From JAABVD01 sp965204545 (GTDB lineage: Bacteria > Verrucomicrobiota > Verrucomicrobiia > Opitutales > UBA2995), in NCBI GenBank assembly GCA_965204545.1, contig CBDBFA010000003.1:1178001-1242000 (forward strand): a stretch of DNA of 64,000 nt. The letters are read 5' to 3'. A program made the position numbers and the translations under genes. The notes below the pieces were generated by a model. It saw only the letters and a program-made list of their open reading frames with translations. It was not told the DNA's origin and did no database searches. The number at the start of each line of letters is the position of its first letter. Position 1 is the stretch's first letter. Of this stretch, positions 32,448 through 40,308 are shown one piece after another.

Positions 32448-33926
32448 ATGCGTTTCATTCCTAGTTCCTCATTCCTAATTGGCGCCCCCGGGCGCCTTCC
32501 CCCCTCTGTGTCCTCTGTGATCTCTGTGGTTATTCTTCTTCTCACCTTCGGTCTCTCCGGTGTTGGCGCCGATAGCGAACGTCCTGGTAAAAACGTCATC
32601 GTCTTTCTGGTGGACGATCTCGGCTGGAAGGACCTGGGTTGCTATGGGAGTTCATTTTACGAGTCTCCGCGAATCGATGCCCTGGCCAGGGAAGGGGCTC
32701 AATTCACCAACGCCTACACCCCCAACCCGGTCTGCTCCCCCACCCGGGCCGCCATCATGACGGGCCGCTACCCCTCCCGCGTCGACATCACCGACTGGAT
32801 TCAGGGGATGAAGCCCAAAAATCCGCGGTTGGTCACTCCGCAAGACCGCGACAATCTCGCCCTGGAAGAGGTAACCATTGCGGAGGTTCTCCGAGAACAC
32901 GGCTACCAGACATTTTACGCCGGGAAATGGCACTTGGGCGATGCGGGACACTTCCCCGAAGACCAGGGATTCGACATCAACAAGGGGGGCCATCACAGAG
33001 GCAGCCCACCCGGTGGTTATTACGCTCCTTTCAATAATCCCACGCTCGAAGACAAACCGGACGACCATTACCTGACCGACCGGCTGACCGAGGAATGCAT
33101 CCATTTCCTGGAATCGCGGGACCAAGAAAAACCCTTTCTCCTCTACATGGCCTATTACACCGTCCATACTCCCATCCAGGGCTGGGACGTTCAGGACGCT
33201 TACTTCGCCGAAAAGAAGAAAGCTCTTCCCAATGGTGGAGAACCCCAAACCCGCAGGGAACACGACGGCCTCACCCGGCTCAACCAGTCCGACCATAAAT
33301 ATGCCGCCATGGTAAAAGCCCTCGATAACAGCGTCGGCCGCATCCTCGACGCCCTCGAAACCATGGCCCTGGACGACCAAACCATCATTATTTTCACTTC
33401 CGACAACGGCGGACTAACCACCCGGTCAGGGATAGGCCCCACCTCCGAACTCCCCTTGCGCGCCGGCAAAGGCTGGTGCTACGAGGGCGGCATTCGCATT
33501 CCAACACTCATACGAGCGCCCGGCATTGAAGCGACCGCCAAAAAAATCGACACCCCGGTCATCAGCATGGATTTCTTCCCCACCATTCTCGATTTGGCCG
33601 GGTTGCCACTCAGACCTGAACTCCATCTGGACGGCCTGAGCTTGAAGCCGTTACTCGAAGGTAAACCTCTCGAAGACCGCCCCCTCTTCTGGCACTATCC
33701 TCATTACCATGGCTCCACCTGGAAACCGGGAGCGGCCATCCGGGTAGGGGACTGGAAACTGGTGCAATCCTACGAGTGGGAAACAGTGGAACTCTACAAC
33801 CTGAAAGACGACATCGGCGAGTCGAAGGACCTCTCCAAGCAATACCCCGAAAAGACCCGGGAGTTGCTCGACAAGCTCGTTGAATTGCAAAGGGAAACAG
33901 GTTCAAAAATCCCCTATCCAAAATAA
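32448..33926 (+). CDS. Exported sulfatase (formylglycine-dependent, type I)
   Basis: This sulfatase hydrolyses sulfate esters, probably on a polysaccharide fragment. The catalytic motif is VCSPTRAAIMTGRYPSR, whose Cys is converted to formylglycine. Metal-ligand segments VDDLGWKDLGCYG and FTSDNGG are intact, as are the HYPHYHGS and DWKLVQSYEW segments of the C-terminal domain. The first 41 residues are unusual: they translate an octamer/GGCGCC/CTCTGTGTCCTCTGTG module, and the hydrophobic core VISVVILLLTFG comes from that module. GTG codons at 32508, 32517 and 32526 could be the real start; all keep the hydrophobic core. A type I sulfatase needs an activating enzyme, which is not in this window. 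Confidence 0.92.
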   Translation: MRFIPSSSFLIGAPGRLPPSVSSVISVVILLLTFGLSGVGADSERPGKNVIVFLVDDLGWKDLGCYGSSFYESPRIDALAREGAQFTNAYTPNPVCSPTRAAIMTGRYPSRVDITDWIQGMKPKNPRLVTPQDRDNLALEEVTIAEVLREHGYQTFYAGKWHLGDAGHFPEDQGFDINKGGHHRGSPPGGYYAPFNNPTLEDKPDDHYLTDRLTEECIHFLESRDQEKPFLLYMAYYTVHTPIQGWDVQDAYFAEKKKALPNGGEPQTRREHDGLTRLNQSDHKYAAMVKALDNSVGRILDALETMALDDQTIIIFTSDNGGLTTRSGIGPTSELPLRAGKGWCYEGGIRIPTLIRAPGIEATAKKIDTPVISMDFFPTILDLAGLPLRPELHLDGLSLKPLLEGKPLEDRPLFWHYPHYHGSTWKPGAAIRVGDWKLVQSYEWETVELYNLKDDIGESKDLSKQYPEKTRELLDKLVELQRETGSKIPYPK

Positions 33927-33998
33927 TTGCCCGCATTTCAAATTCGTAGCGAGCGCCGTCATCGGGGTCATGCCTTGGGCTTGACCCCTTCCTCCGCC
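33927..33998. other. Gap between sulfatase and SDR genes with inverted GGGGTCA boxes
   Basis: The genes converge. Between them ATCGGGGTCATGCCTTGG and GCTTGACCCC form a short inverted repeat (about 33961-33988) that could act as a bidirectional terminator or belongs to the GGGGTCA box family seen at 4841-4940. Confidence 0.4.
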
Positions 33999-34769
33999 CT
34001 ATAAACGAGGCACGGTCATCCCTCCGTCCACCAGGATGACCTGGCCGGTGGAATAGGGAAAATCTCCCCGGGCCAGAGCCGCCACCGCTTTCCCCACGTC
34101 CTCGGGGTAACCCCAGCGCTCGGTGATGTTCATTCCCTCCTCTATGAGCCGGTCATATTTTTCCGCCACCCCTGCCGTCATATCCGTTTTGATCACCCCG
34201 GGACGCACTTCATAAACAGGGATGTCGTATTGCCCCATGCGGGCGGCAAAGACCTGACTCATCATGCTGAGCCCCGCTTTGGCGATACAGTATTCGGCAC
34301 GATTGGTGGAAGCCACCGTGGAAGAAATGGAGGAAATGGTTACGATGCATCCCCAAAAGGATTTATCCGCCCGCTTGGCTTCGGCCATATCCCGAGCAAT
34401 AGCCTGACTGAGAAAAAACGCCCCTTTCAAATTCGTCCCCATTACCAGATCATAGTTTTCCTCGGTGGTCTCGAAGACGTCGAGGCGGCCGGGAGAGCCA
34501 ATACCAGCATTGTTGACCAACAGTTGAATGGCCCCTCCGGCAAAGCTGCGCGCCACGTGCAAAATGCTCGATCGCCCTTCGGCGCTTCCAATATCTCCGC
34601 GCGCATAAGCCACCTCTACCCCACTCGAACGCAGGGCATTCAAGGTTTCCTGGATGGAAGGCTCAGGACGCACCCCGTTGATGACCAAATTCCATCCCTC
34701 ATCCGCTAATTTTAAAGCGATTCCAAAACCGATGCCGCGAGTTCCTCCCGTAACCAAAGCCGTTTTCAT
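33999..34769 (-). CDS. Short-chain dehydrogenase/reductase (SDR)
   Basis: This 256-residue NAD(P)-dependent enzyme has the nucleotide motif TGGTRGIG at residues 7-14, NNAGIG, the catalytic Ser (TISSISS) and YCIAK, and the C-terminal DVGKAVAALARGDFPYSTG and VILVDGGM typical of FabG-like enzymes. The absence of acyl-carrier signatures and its setting in a sugar cluster suggest a sugar or uronate reductase rather than fatty acid synthesis. It is the last gene of the minus-strand set with the Gfo/Idh/MocA oxidoreductase, 12 bp downstream of that gene. Confidence 0.92.
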   Translation of the reverse strand: MKTALVTGGTRGIGFGIALKLADEGWNLVINGVRPEPSIQETLNALRSSGVEVAYARGDIGSAEGRSSILHVARSFAGGAIQLLVNNAGIGSPGRLDVFETTEENYDLVMGTNLKGAFFLSQAIARDMAEAKRADKSFWGCIVTISSISSTVASTNRAEYCIAKAGLSMMSQVFAARMGQYDIPVYEVRPGVIKTDMTAGVAEKYDRLIEEGMNITERWGYPEDVGKAVAALARGDFPYSTGQVILVDGGMTVPRL

Positions 34770-34781
34770 ATTCTTTTCCCC

Positions 34782-35939
34782 TCAGGTTAAGTCTTTCACT
34801 TCGAGCCACCGGCGCTCCTTCCAGCTTTGCAGGCCGAGTTCGGCCAACTGGACGCCTTTGGCCCCTTCCAGCAGGGTCCAACGGAACGGTTCGTCCAATA
34901 CGACGTGCCTCAGGAACAACTCCCACTGCGCCTTGAAGGCGTTGTCATAGACTTCCTGCTCCGGGACCTTGGCCCAGTCCTCGTAAAAATCAATCGGCTG
35001 CTCGATATCCGGATTCCAAATCGGTCTGGGCGTGTTGTTGGCGTGCTGGACGTGGCAATCGCGCAGGGTGGCCAGGGCCGATCCCTTTTCTCCATCCACC
35101 TGCAAGGTAAACAAGTCGTCGCGGCGGACGCGCGTGGCCCAGGACGAATTGAAATTCACCACGATTTCACCTTCCGGTCCCTCGATTTCAAACATGGAGT
35201 AGGCCGCGTCATCGGCCGTACAGGCATAGGCCGCCCCGTACTCGTCCACGCGCTCCTTGATGTGAGTGGCCCCTCGGCAATTCACCGCCCTTACCGGACC
35301 CAGCAAATTGTCCAAGACGTAGCGCCAGTGGCAAAGCATATCGATGATGATACCTCCGCCATCCTCTTTGCGGTAGTTCCAGGATGGTCTCTGGCCCGGC
35401 ACGCTCGTGCCTTCAAATACCCAGTAACCGAATTCTCCCGTGGCGGCAAAAATACGGCCCAGGTATCCAGAGTCTATGACCCGCCGCAGCTTTACCAGAC
35501 CAGGCAGCCAGAGTTTGTCCTGAACAACCCCGCTCTTCACCCCCTTGTCCTCACAAAACCGATGGAGCGCCAGCGCGCTTGCGGTATCGACCGCAGTCGG
35601 TTTTTCACAGTATACGTGCTTGCCGGCCGTGGCTGCCGCTTTCACGGCATCGGCCCTGCGCAAAGTGCTCTGGGCGTCGAAATAGACCGGGTAGGCCGGA
35701 TCCGACATAACGTCATCCGGCGCTGTGGACCATTTTTCGACCCCCGATAGCTCGACCAGCCGCTTCAACTTTACCGGATTTCGGCCCACCAGGATGGGAT
35801 CCGGCACGATCGTTTCCGTCGGGCTCACCGGAACGCCGCCCTGCTTTATGATCTCGACGATTGAACGCATCAAATGCTGATTGGTGCCCATGCGCCCGGT
35901 TACCCCGTTCATTATTATTCCAACAATATGTGTCTTCAT
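34782..35939 (-). CDS. Gfo/Idh/MocA family oxidoreductase
   Basis: This 385-residue NAD(P)-dependent dehydrogenase family member starts with a Rossmann-like segment (HIVGIIMNGVTGRMGTNQHL), then the family signature EKPTAVDTASALALHRF with the catalytic Lys of CEKPTA. The C-terminal substrate domain has GGGIIIDMLCHWRYVLDNLL. It probably oxidises or reduces a sugar or inositol intermediate. The final helix has AKGVQLAELGLQSWKERRW. It precedes the SDR gene and may act in the same pathway as the uronyl hydrolase. Substrate is unknown. Confidence 0.92.
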   Translation of the reverse strand: MKTHIVGIIMNGVTGRMGTNQHLMRSIVEIIKQGGVPVSPTETIVPDPILVGRNPVKLKRLVELSGVEKWSTAPDDVMSDPAYPVYFDAQSTLRRADAVKAAATAGKHVYCEKPTAVDTASALALHRFCEDKGVKSGVVQDKLWLPGLVKLRRVIDSGYLGRIFAATGEFGYWVFEGTSVPGQRPSWNYRKEDGGGIIIDMLCHWRYVLDNLLGPVRAVNCRGATHIKERVDEYGAAYACTADDAAYSMFEIEGPEGEIVVNFNSSWATRVRRDDLFTLQVDGEKGSALATLRDCHVQHANNTPRPIWNPDIEQPIDFYEDWAKVPEQEVYDNAFKAQWELFLRHVVLDEPFRWTLLEGAKGVQLAELGLQSWKERRWLEVKDLT

Positions 35940-36197
35940 GTTTTATTAGTGATCAGTGACCAGTGGCTAGTGGTCAGTGAGATTTGTCTTCTGGCTTTCG
36001 GTTTCTGCCTCCCAATTCCTAATTGGCGCCGAAGGCGCATCTTAGCGTTCTTGGCGAGCTTTGCGAGAGTCCTTCTTTCTTTACCCTCAATCGATCACGA
36101 TCACGATTAATTTCAGCACCTTTAACTTTTTGCCTTCTTCCTTCATCCTTCTTCCTTTTCTCCCCTCTCTGTGGTGGTTTGTTTAAAGGACGCCGTA
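35940..36197. repeat. Repeat mosaic between the oxidoreductase and isomerase genes
   Basis: This holds an imperfect AGTGATCAGTGACCAGTGG / AGTGGTCAGTGA tandem (35947-35980), an octamer box, and a composite of about 165 bp (36022-36190) closely matching 42153-42335: GGCGCCGAAGGCGC hairpin, TTCTTGGCGAGCTTTGCGAG box, TTCTTTCTTTACCCTCAATC, two GATCAC hexamers, and a CTTCCTT run. Confidence 0.75.
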
Positions 36198-37025
36198 CTA
36201 GGGGAGGTTGAGGTACGCTTCCTTTATTTTTTCCAAAAATTCATCCTGATCCATGGCCCAATAGCGGTTGGAAAAGATTTCCACTTCCTCATAACCGGAA
36301 AATCCCGCCGCCCTTACCCACCAACTGATTTGGGGGATGTCGATTACGCCTTCTCCCATCAAACCGCGGTCGTTCAACATGTCATCGGGCCGATCCTTCC
36401 AATCGCAGATGTGAAACGAGAAGAGCCGCCCCTTCTCGCCGGCAGTCTTTATTCCGGACTCAAGCTGATCATCCCACCAGACGTGGAAAACGTCCAAGGT
36501 TATGCCGAGGCACGGATGGTCCAGGACATCGCAAATCGCGTTGGCCTGCCCCAGGGTGGAAACGGCGCTGCGGCTATCCGCGTACATGGGATGCAACGGT
36601 TCAATACCCAATTTCACTCCCGCCGCCTGGGCATGGGGAAGAACCGCTTCCAATCCCTCCGCCACCTGTTTGCGCGATTCGAATAACGACTGCCCGGGAG
36701 TCGCCCCTACTACCAGCACGATCAAGGGCGCGCCCAATTCAGACGCTTCGTCGATGATTTTCTTGTTTTCCCCTATCGCTTTCTGGCGATCGGCTCCTTC
36801 CAAGGCTGTAAAGAACCCTCCGCGAACATAGGAAACGATGTCCAGTCCCTCATCCCGCACCATTCGACCCGCATTGGGCATTGTGCCTTGGAATCCGCGG
36901 GCCGCATCCAGCCATATGGACATGCCCTTCACCCCTGCCGCTCCATACTTGCGCGCGGCTGTTTCCAGATCCCAGGGCTTGGTCGTGATAGTATGGATAC
37001 ACAAACTGTCTAAACCTGGAGGCAT
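36198..37025 (-). CDS. Sugar phosphate isomerase/epimerase-like TIM-barrel protein
   Basis: This 275-residue protein belongs to the xylose isomerase-like/AP endonuclease 2 superfamily. Typical metal-site segments are LGIEPLHPMYADSRS, LGITLDVFHVWWDDQLES, LFSFHICDWKD and YEEVEIFSNRYW near the C-terminus. Such enzymes epimerise or isomerise ketoses and inositol derivatives. The start codon overlaps the end of the GH88-like gene by 16 bp (MPPGLDSLCIHT), so the two are co-translated. A start much further upstream would read through the neighbouring gene and is rejected. Confidence 0.9.
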   Translation of the reverse strand: MPPGLDSLCIHTITTKPWDLETAARKYGAAGVKGMSIWLDAARGFQGTMPNAGRMVRDEGLDIVSYVRGGFFTALEGADRQKAIGENKKIIDEASELGAPLIVLVVGATPGQSLFESRKQVAEGLEAVLPHAQAAGVKLGIEPLHPMYADSRSAVSTLGQANAICDVLDHPCLGITLDVFHVWWDDQLESGIKTAGEKGRLFSFHICDWKDRPDDMLNDRGLMGEGVIDIPQISWWVRAAGFSGYEEVEIFSNRYWAMDQDEFLEKIKEAYLNLP

Positions 37026-38389
37026 CCAAAAAAGGTGTAATACGGTTCGTTGGCTACCATGCGGTGAAGGTATAGCGCAACTTCGCGCATGTGGTAATCG
37101 CCCCACTGGCTCGACTCTCCCGAGGCTATCTTCTGGCCTTCCGGCACATGATCCCAACCATTTGGCTGGTGATAAATGGAATGGAAAAGCAACCCCTGAT
37201 GCTGGGGATCTTCACTCAAATAGCGATCCGATAGGAGCGACTTAACCGTAGACAAACCGGCTTGCCAGTAACGGCGGCCCTCCTCTGTTTCCAATCCCAA
37301 AATTCTTCCAAGTCTCAATAATCCTTGCGCGCCGATTGCCCCGGCGGAGCTGTCTACGGGCTCCCAATGGTTGAAGGGATCGGCCAGCCTTTCCCGCCAA
37401 TCACCCAGGCGGTGCAGGTTGGGGGCGCCTCCATCCCAATACGGAATTCCATCCGCCGCAGTGTTGGCAATGAACCAATCGCAAGTGGCCTTGGCCGCCC
37501 TCAGGCAGATTTCGCGGAAGGCCTCCCTGCCCCCCCAATCGTCCAAGGCGGCTTCCTCCAAGGTGGCGATGAACTCCAATTCTTCCGCAAAACCCAGCAT
37601 GGCCCAGCTCAACCCGCGCGTCCAGGTGGTGTATCCGCTAAACCCCTGTTGCGCGTTCGGACAACGGAATCGCCCGTCATTGGTGTTGAAAATGGCTTCG
37701 TGAGCAGTGCGGCCCCATTCATCGTAACGATCCCGGCCTTCACCGTAAAATATATTGTACCGGGCCGTGGACTGCATGTGCCGGACCGAACGTTGGAGCA
37801 AACTTATGGGAGTGTCATTCTCCCCCATCAGGACGTGTCCCAAGGCGTGGGCCACCATGAGTATCCGGCAACTGCGAATAGTGTCCACGAACAAACTTTG
37901 CGGTCCGTTGAAGGAGTAGATGTATCCCCCTCCCTCATGGGTGGTGGCCCATCGGGCCGCCTGGGTTGCGCCACTCACTTTCAAGGCCAATTCACAATAA
38001 TCGATTTCCGCCTGGGAACCTTCGATTTTTCCCTCCCGAATCAACCGCAACCAGTTTCCGTAACAACTGAGATTGTTGAAGCCGTGGTCGTGGACCCCCA
38101 CGTGACTGACGTGACTGGCCATGCGCTCCACTGTTTTCTTCCGGGCCAGATCCAGATACCGGTCCGCGCCGGTGGCGTCGAACTGCAAAAAGGAAGAACC
38201 GTAGACAAAGCCCTCCGTCCATTCCGTCCAACCCATCGCGGTGTACTTGCCGTCGACGGTAAACACCGGAGAACCCTTCCCGAAATCGTACTCGTTTTCA
38301 ATCAACTCGATCTTCTCTCCCGACAACCGCCATAACCGGTCCAGTCTCGGGGCCAAGTCCTCAGGGGTCAGAGCATAATCAATCTTCAT
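37010..38389 (-). CDS. Glycoside hydrolase family 88-like, unsaturated glucuronyl hydrolase
   Basis: This 459-residue protein fits the GH88/GH105 (alpha/alpha)6 barrel family, which removes 4,5-unsaturated uronates left by polysaccharide lyases. Family features are VGVHDHGFNN (the HDxGF-type Asp region), TTWTRGLSWAMLGFAEEL, and the PVDSSAGAIGAQGLLRLG block. No signal peptide is present, so it acts inside the cell. It shares a 16-bp overlap with the isomerase gene downstream and is part of a likely sulfated-polysaccharide catabolic set with the sulfatase. The subfamily cannot be told from sequence alone. Confidence 0.85.
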   Translation of the reverse strand: MKIDYALTPEDLAPRLDRLWRLSGEKIELIENEYDFGKGSPVFTVDGKYTAMGWTEWTEGFVYGSSFLQFDATGADRYLDLARKKTVERMASHVSHVGVHDHGFNNLSCYGNWLRLIREGKIEGSQAEIDYCELALKVSGATQAARWATTHEGGGYIYSFNGPQSLFVDTIRSCRILMVAHALGHVLMGENDTPISLLQRSVRHMQSTARYNIFYGEGRDRYDEWGRTAHEAIFNTNDGRFRCPNAQQGFSGYTTWTRGLSWAMLGFAEELEFIATLEEAALDDWGGREAFREICLRAAKATCDWFIANTAADGIPYWDGGAPNLHRLGDWRERLADPFNHWEPVDSSAGAIGAQGLLRLGRILGLETEEGRRYWQAGLSTVKSLLSDRYLSEDPQHQGLLFHSIYHQPNGWDHVPEGQKIASGESSQWGDYHMREVALYLHRMVANEPYYTFFGCLQV

Positions 38390-38635
38390 GCCAATAACCC
38401 TTACCCATTTTCCCCTTTATACAACATGGATACACAGGATTTACAGGATTTCGGTGGACCGAATTTCAGTGCTTGGTGGTCGGCGCATTTCCCCCTTCTG
38501 TTTATCCATGTTTATTTCCCTCCCCTTTCATCGATCACGATCAAGATCACGATTTACCCCATTCCTAATTCCTAATTCCTAATTCCTAATTCCTAATTCC
38601 TAATTCCTAATTCTTAATTGGCGCCCCTGGCGCCT
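38390..38635. repeat. Repeat mosaic between the GH88-like and DUF1080 genes
   Basis: In order: GGATTTACAGGATTT box, CATCGATCACGATCAAGATC array (38533-38552), an octamer tandem of seven or more TTCCTAAT units (about 38562-38618), and a GGCGCCCCTGGCGCC hairpin (38620-38634) that touches the stop codon of the DUF1080 gene. This is one of the clearest examples of the hairpin-at-gene-end pattern. Confidence 0.8.
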
Positions 38636-39736
38636 TTAATCCAGTTCTTCCACCCAGATATTGCGGAACTGCAGGCGATTGCTGTGATCCTGCAGCATGA
38701 TGGGCCCAGGATCTCGGGGCGGTTCGATAAAGCGAGCATCTTCGCGGTGTTGGGTCCGGTGAAACAATTCCTGGTCGTTATGGATCAGCACACCGTTTTG
38801 GCGAACGGTAATGCGGGCATTTTTCTTCACTTTGCCCGTGTCGTCGAACCGGGCCGCCCGGTATTCCACGTCGTAAGTTTGCCACTGCAGGGGAGGTCGG
38901 GCCGCGTTTACCTTGGGGGCAATGAGCCGGTAGAGGGCGCCGCATTCGTTCCAGTAACCTTCCAGTCCGTAGCTGTTCAGGATTTGCACCTCGTAAGTGC
39001 TCCCCTGAAAGAAGAGCCCGCTGTTGCCACGACCCTGGCCCTTTTTGCCCGGTTCGACCGGGTAACGAAATTCCATGTGGAACCGCACATCCTTGAAACT
39101 CTGCTTGGAAACAATCGTTCCCCCCACGCGAGGCTCGCCGTTGTCGTTGGTCGTCCTTGGAGGCACCTCCATAGATCCATCTCCCGGAATGGTCCAGGTT
39201 ACCGCTCTTCCATCCTGGTGTTCCCAGGCATCGAAATTTGACCCATCGAATAAAACGATGGCACCTTCCGGGGCTTTCTTGCCCAAGGTCGGCGAACGCA
39301 AGACCACCCGCTCGAGCTTGAAGGGACCCGTCTTGCCGTAGATGGTTCCCGTGCCATTGAGACCATCCTTACCCACGGTGAAGTTCCACTCGTCCCCCTT
39401 GTGGGCAATCCTTTGCCCTTTCAGGTCGGCATCTCCCTCAAAGTATACTTCCGCCCGGCGGTCCAGGTTCTGGACAAACCTCACCCGGTAATGACCCACG
39501 TCAACGTTGATGACCTGGGCGGACAGGGTCGGATTGATTTTCTGGTAGGACTTGTCCGGCGGATCGTACCAAATGCCGGTATAATCCCCCATGAGGTCCC
39601 GGTCGGCCGCGGCGATATCCGTCCAATCCGCACTGGCGCTTTGGCCATGGCACAACCCGAACCCGACCTGGAAGGCCCAGCCGCCGGCGAACAAAAGGAC
39701 ACTATTCTTAAACACTAAAGAGAATTTTGAGATCAT
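38636..39736 (-). CDS. Exported DUF1080 (3-keto-disaccharide hydrolase-like) protein
   Basis: This 366-residue protein has a signal peptide (VFKNSVLLFAGGWAFQVGFG) and a C-terminal DUF1080 domain, a concanavalin-like beta-sandwich with family motifs IVLFDGSNFDAWEHQDG, NSGLFFQGSTYEVQILNSYG, WQTYDVEYRAARFD and GPIMLQDHSNRLQFRNIWV. DUF1080 proteins bind or cleave glycans and are strongly expanded in Verrucomicrobia and Planctomycetes. The region before it (residues about 35-160) includes a YYFEGDADLKGQ-like element that I cannot place. The start is the ATG before the signal peptide; an upstream ATG at 39793 adds 19 unlikely residues. Confidence 0.9.
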   Translation of the reverse strand: MISKFSLVFKNSVLLFAGGWAFQVGFGLCHGQSASADWTDIAAADRDLMGDYTGIWYDPPDKSYQKINPTLSAQVINVDVGHYRVRFVQNLDRRAEVYFEGDADLKGQRIAHKGDEWNFTVGKDGLNGTGTIYGKTGPFKLERVVLRSPTLGKKAPEGAIVLFDGSNFDAWEHQDGRAVTWTIPGDGSMEVPPRTTNDNGEPRVGGTIVSKQSFKDVRFHMEFRYPVEPGKKGQGRGNSGLFFQGSTYEVQILNSYGLEGYWNECGALYRLIAPKVNAARPPLQWQTYDVEYRAARFDDTGKVKKNARITVRQNGVLIHNDQELFHRTQHREDARFIEPPRDPGPIMLQDHSNRLQFRNIWVEELD

Positions 39737-40308
39737 GCCCGAACACCTTAGGACCCGAGTTCGGAAAATCGAGATCTTTGTTGGCCGAATCAAGTGGGCA
39801 AAAGGCCAGGATTTTTCCCGATGGATTGACTTTTGGAATGTTTGTATGCAGTAACTACTCAGGACCTCATTGAGGATTCGTATCCGGCGTCTACCTACGC
39901 CGAGCTGGTTGCGATGACTTTTGAATAACCACGGTCGGCGGGTATTTTTCGGAACGCTGTTCTTAAGTCCTCAAAAAATGGGAGTTCTTAACTATTGAAT
40001 GATAAAGATTCAAAAGCGGCGTTGCCAAGACGCAGTCCCCCTACCAATAAATTCAAGCGTGGTAGGGCAAGAGCATCCCTGCTCTGCCGTTCGTCGTGGT
40101 CAGGGCAAGAGAATCCCTGCTCTGCCGTTCGTCGTGGTCAGCCAAAAAACCATCTGAGTAGTTACTGTATGCATTTATTCAGGAAACCTTCCACCTTGGC
40201 CGCTACGCCTCATCCATGATCCCATCTGGCGGGACAGTCCCGAAGGAAGTGACACAGGCATAACTGCCGTTTCGCAGACGAAACCGCCCAAGCAAATTCC
40301 CTGAAATC
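39737..40308. other. Intergenic region holding a MITE-like element and the antiporter leader
   Basis: No gene is supported. The MITE-like element at 39849-40167 fills most of it. Bases 40168-40308 are unique sequence with several GC-rich short inverted repeats (GGCGGGACAGTCCC near 40225) leading to the GTG start of the antiporter. Confidence 0.6.
39849..40167. mobile_element. MITE-like element with CAGTAACTACTCAG terminal inverted repeats
   Basis: The left end CAGTAACTACTCAG (39849-39862) is exactly inverted at the right end (40154-40167). TATG flanks both ends (39845-39848 and 40168-40171), a 4-bp candidate target-site duplication. The 319-bp interior has no coding capacity. It contains a CCCTACC...GGTAGGG hairpin (about 40037-40068) and two tandem copies of a 38-bp unit starting GGGCAAGAG(C/A)ATCCCTGC (40065-40140). 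Confidence 0.75.

Noticed and set aside
37026..37157. Upstream in-frame start for the TIM-barrel isomerase
   Set aside because: The extension would lie entirely inside the GH88-like coding sequence and lacks family-like residues; the start at 37025 gives a normal length.
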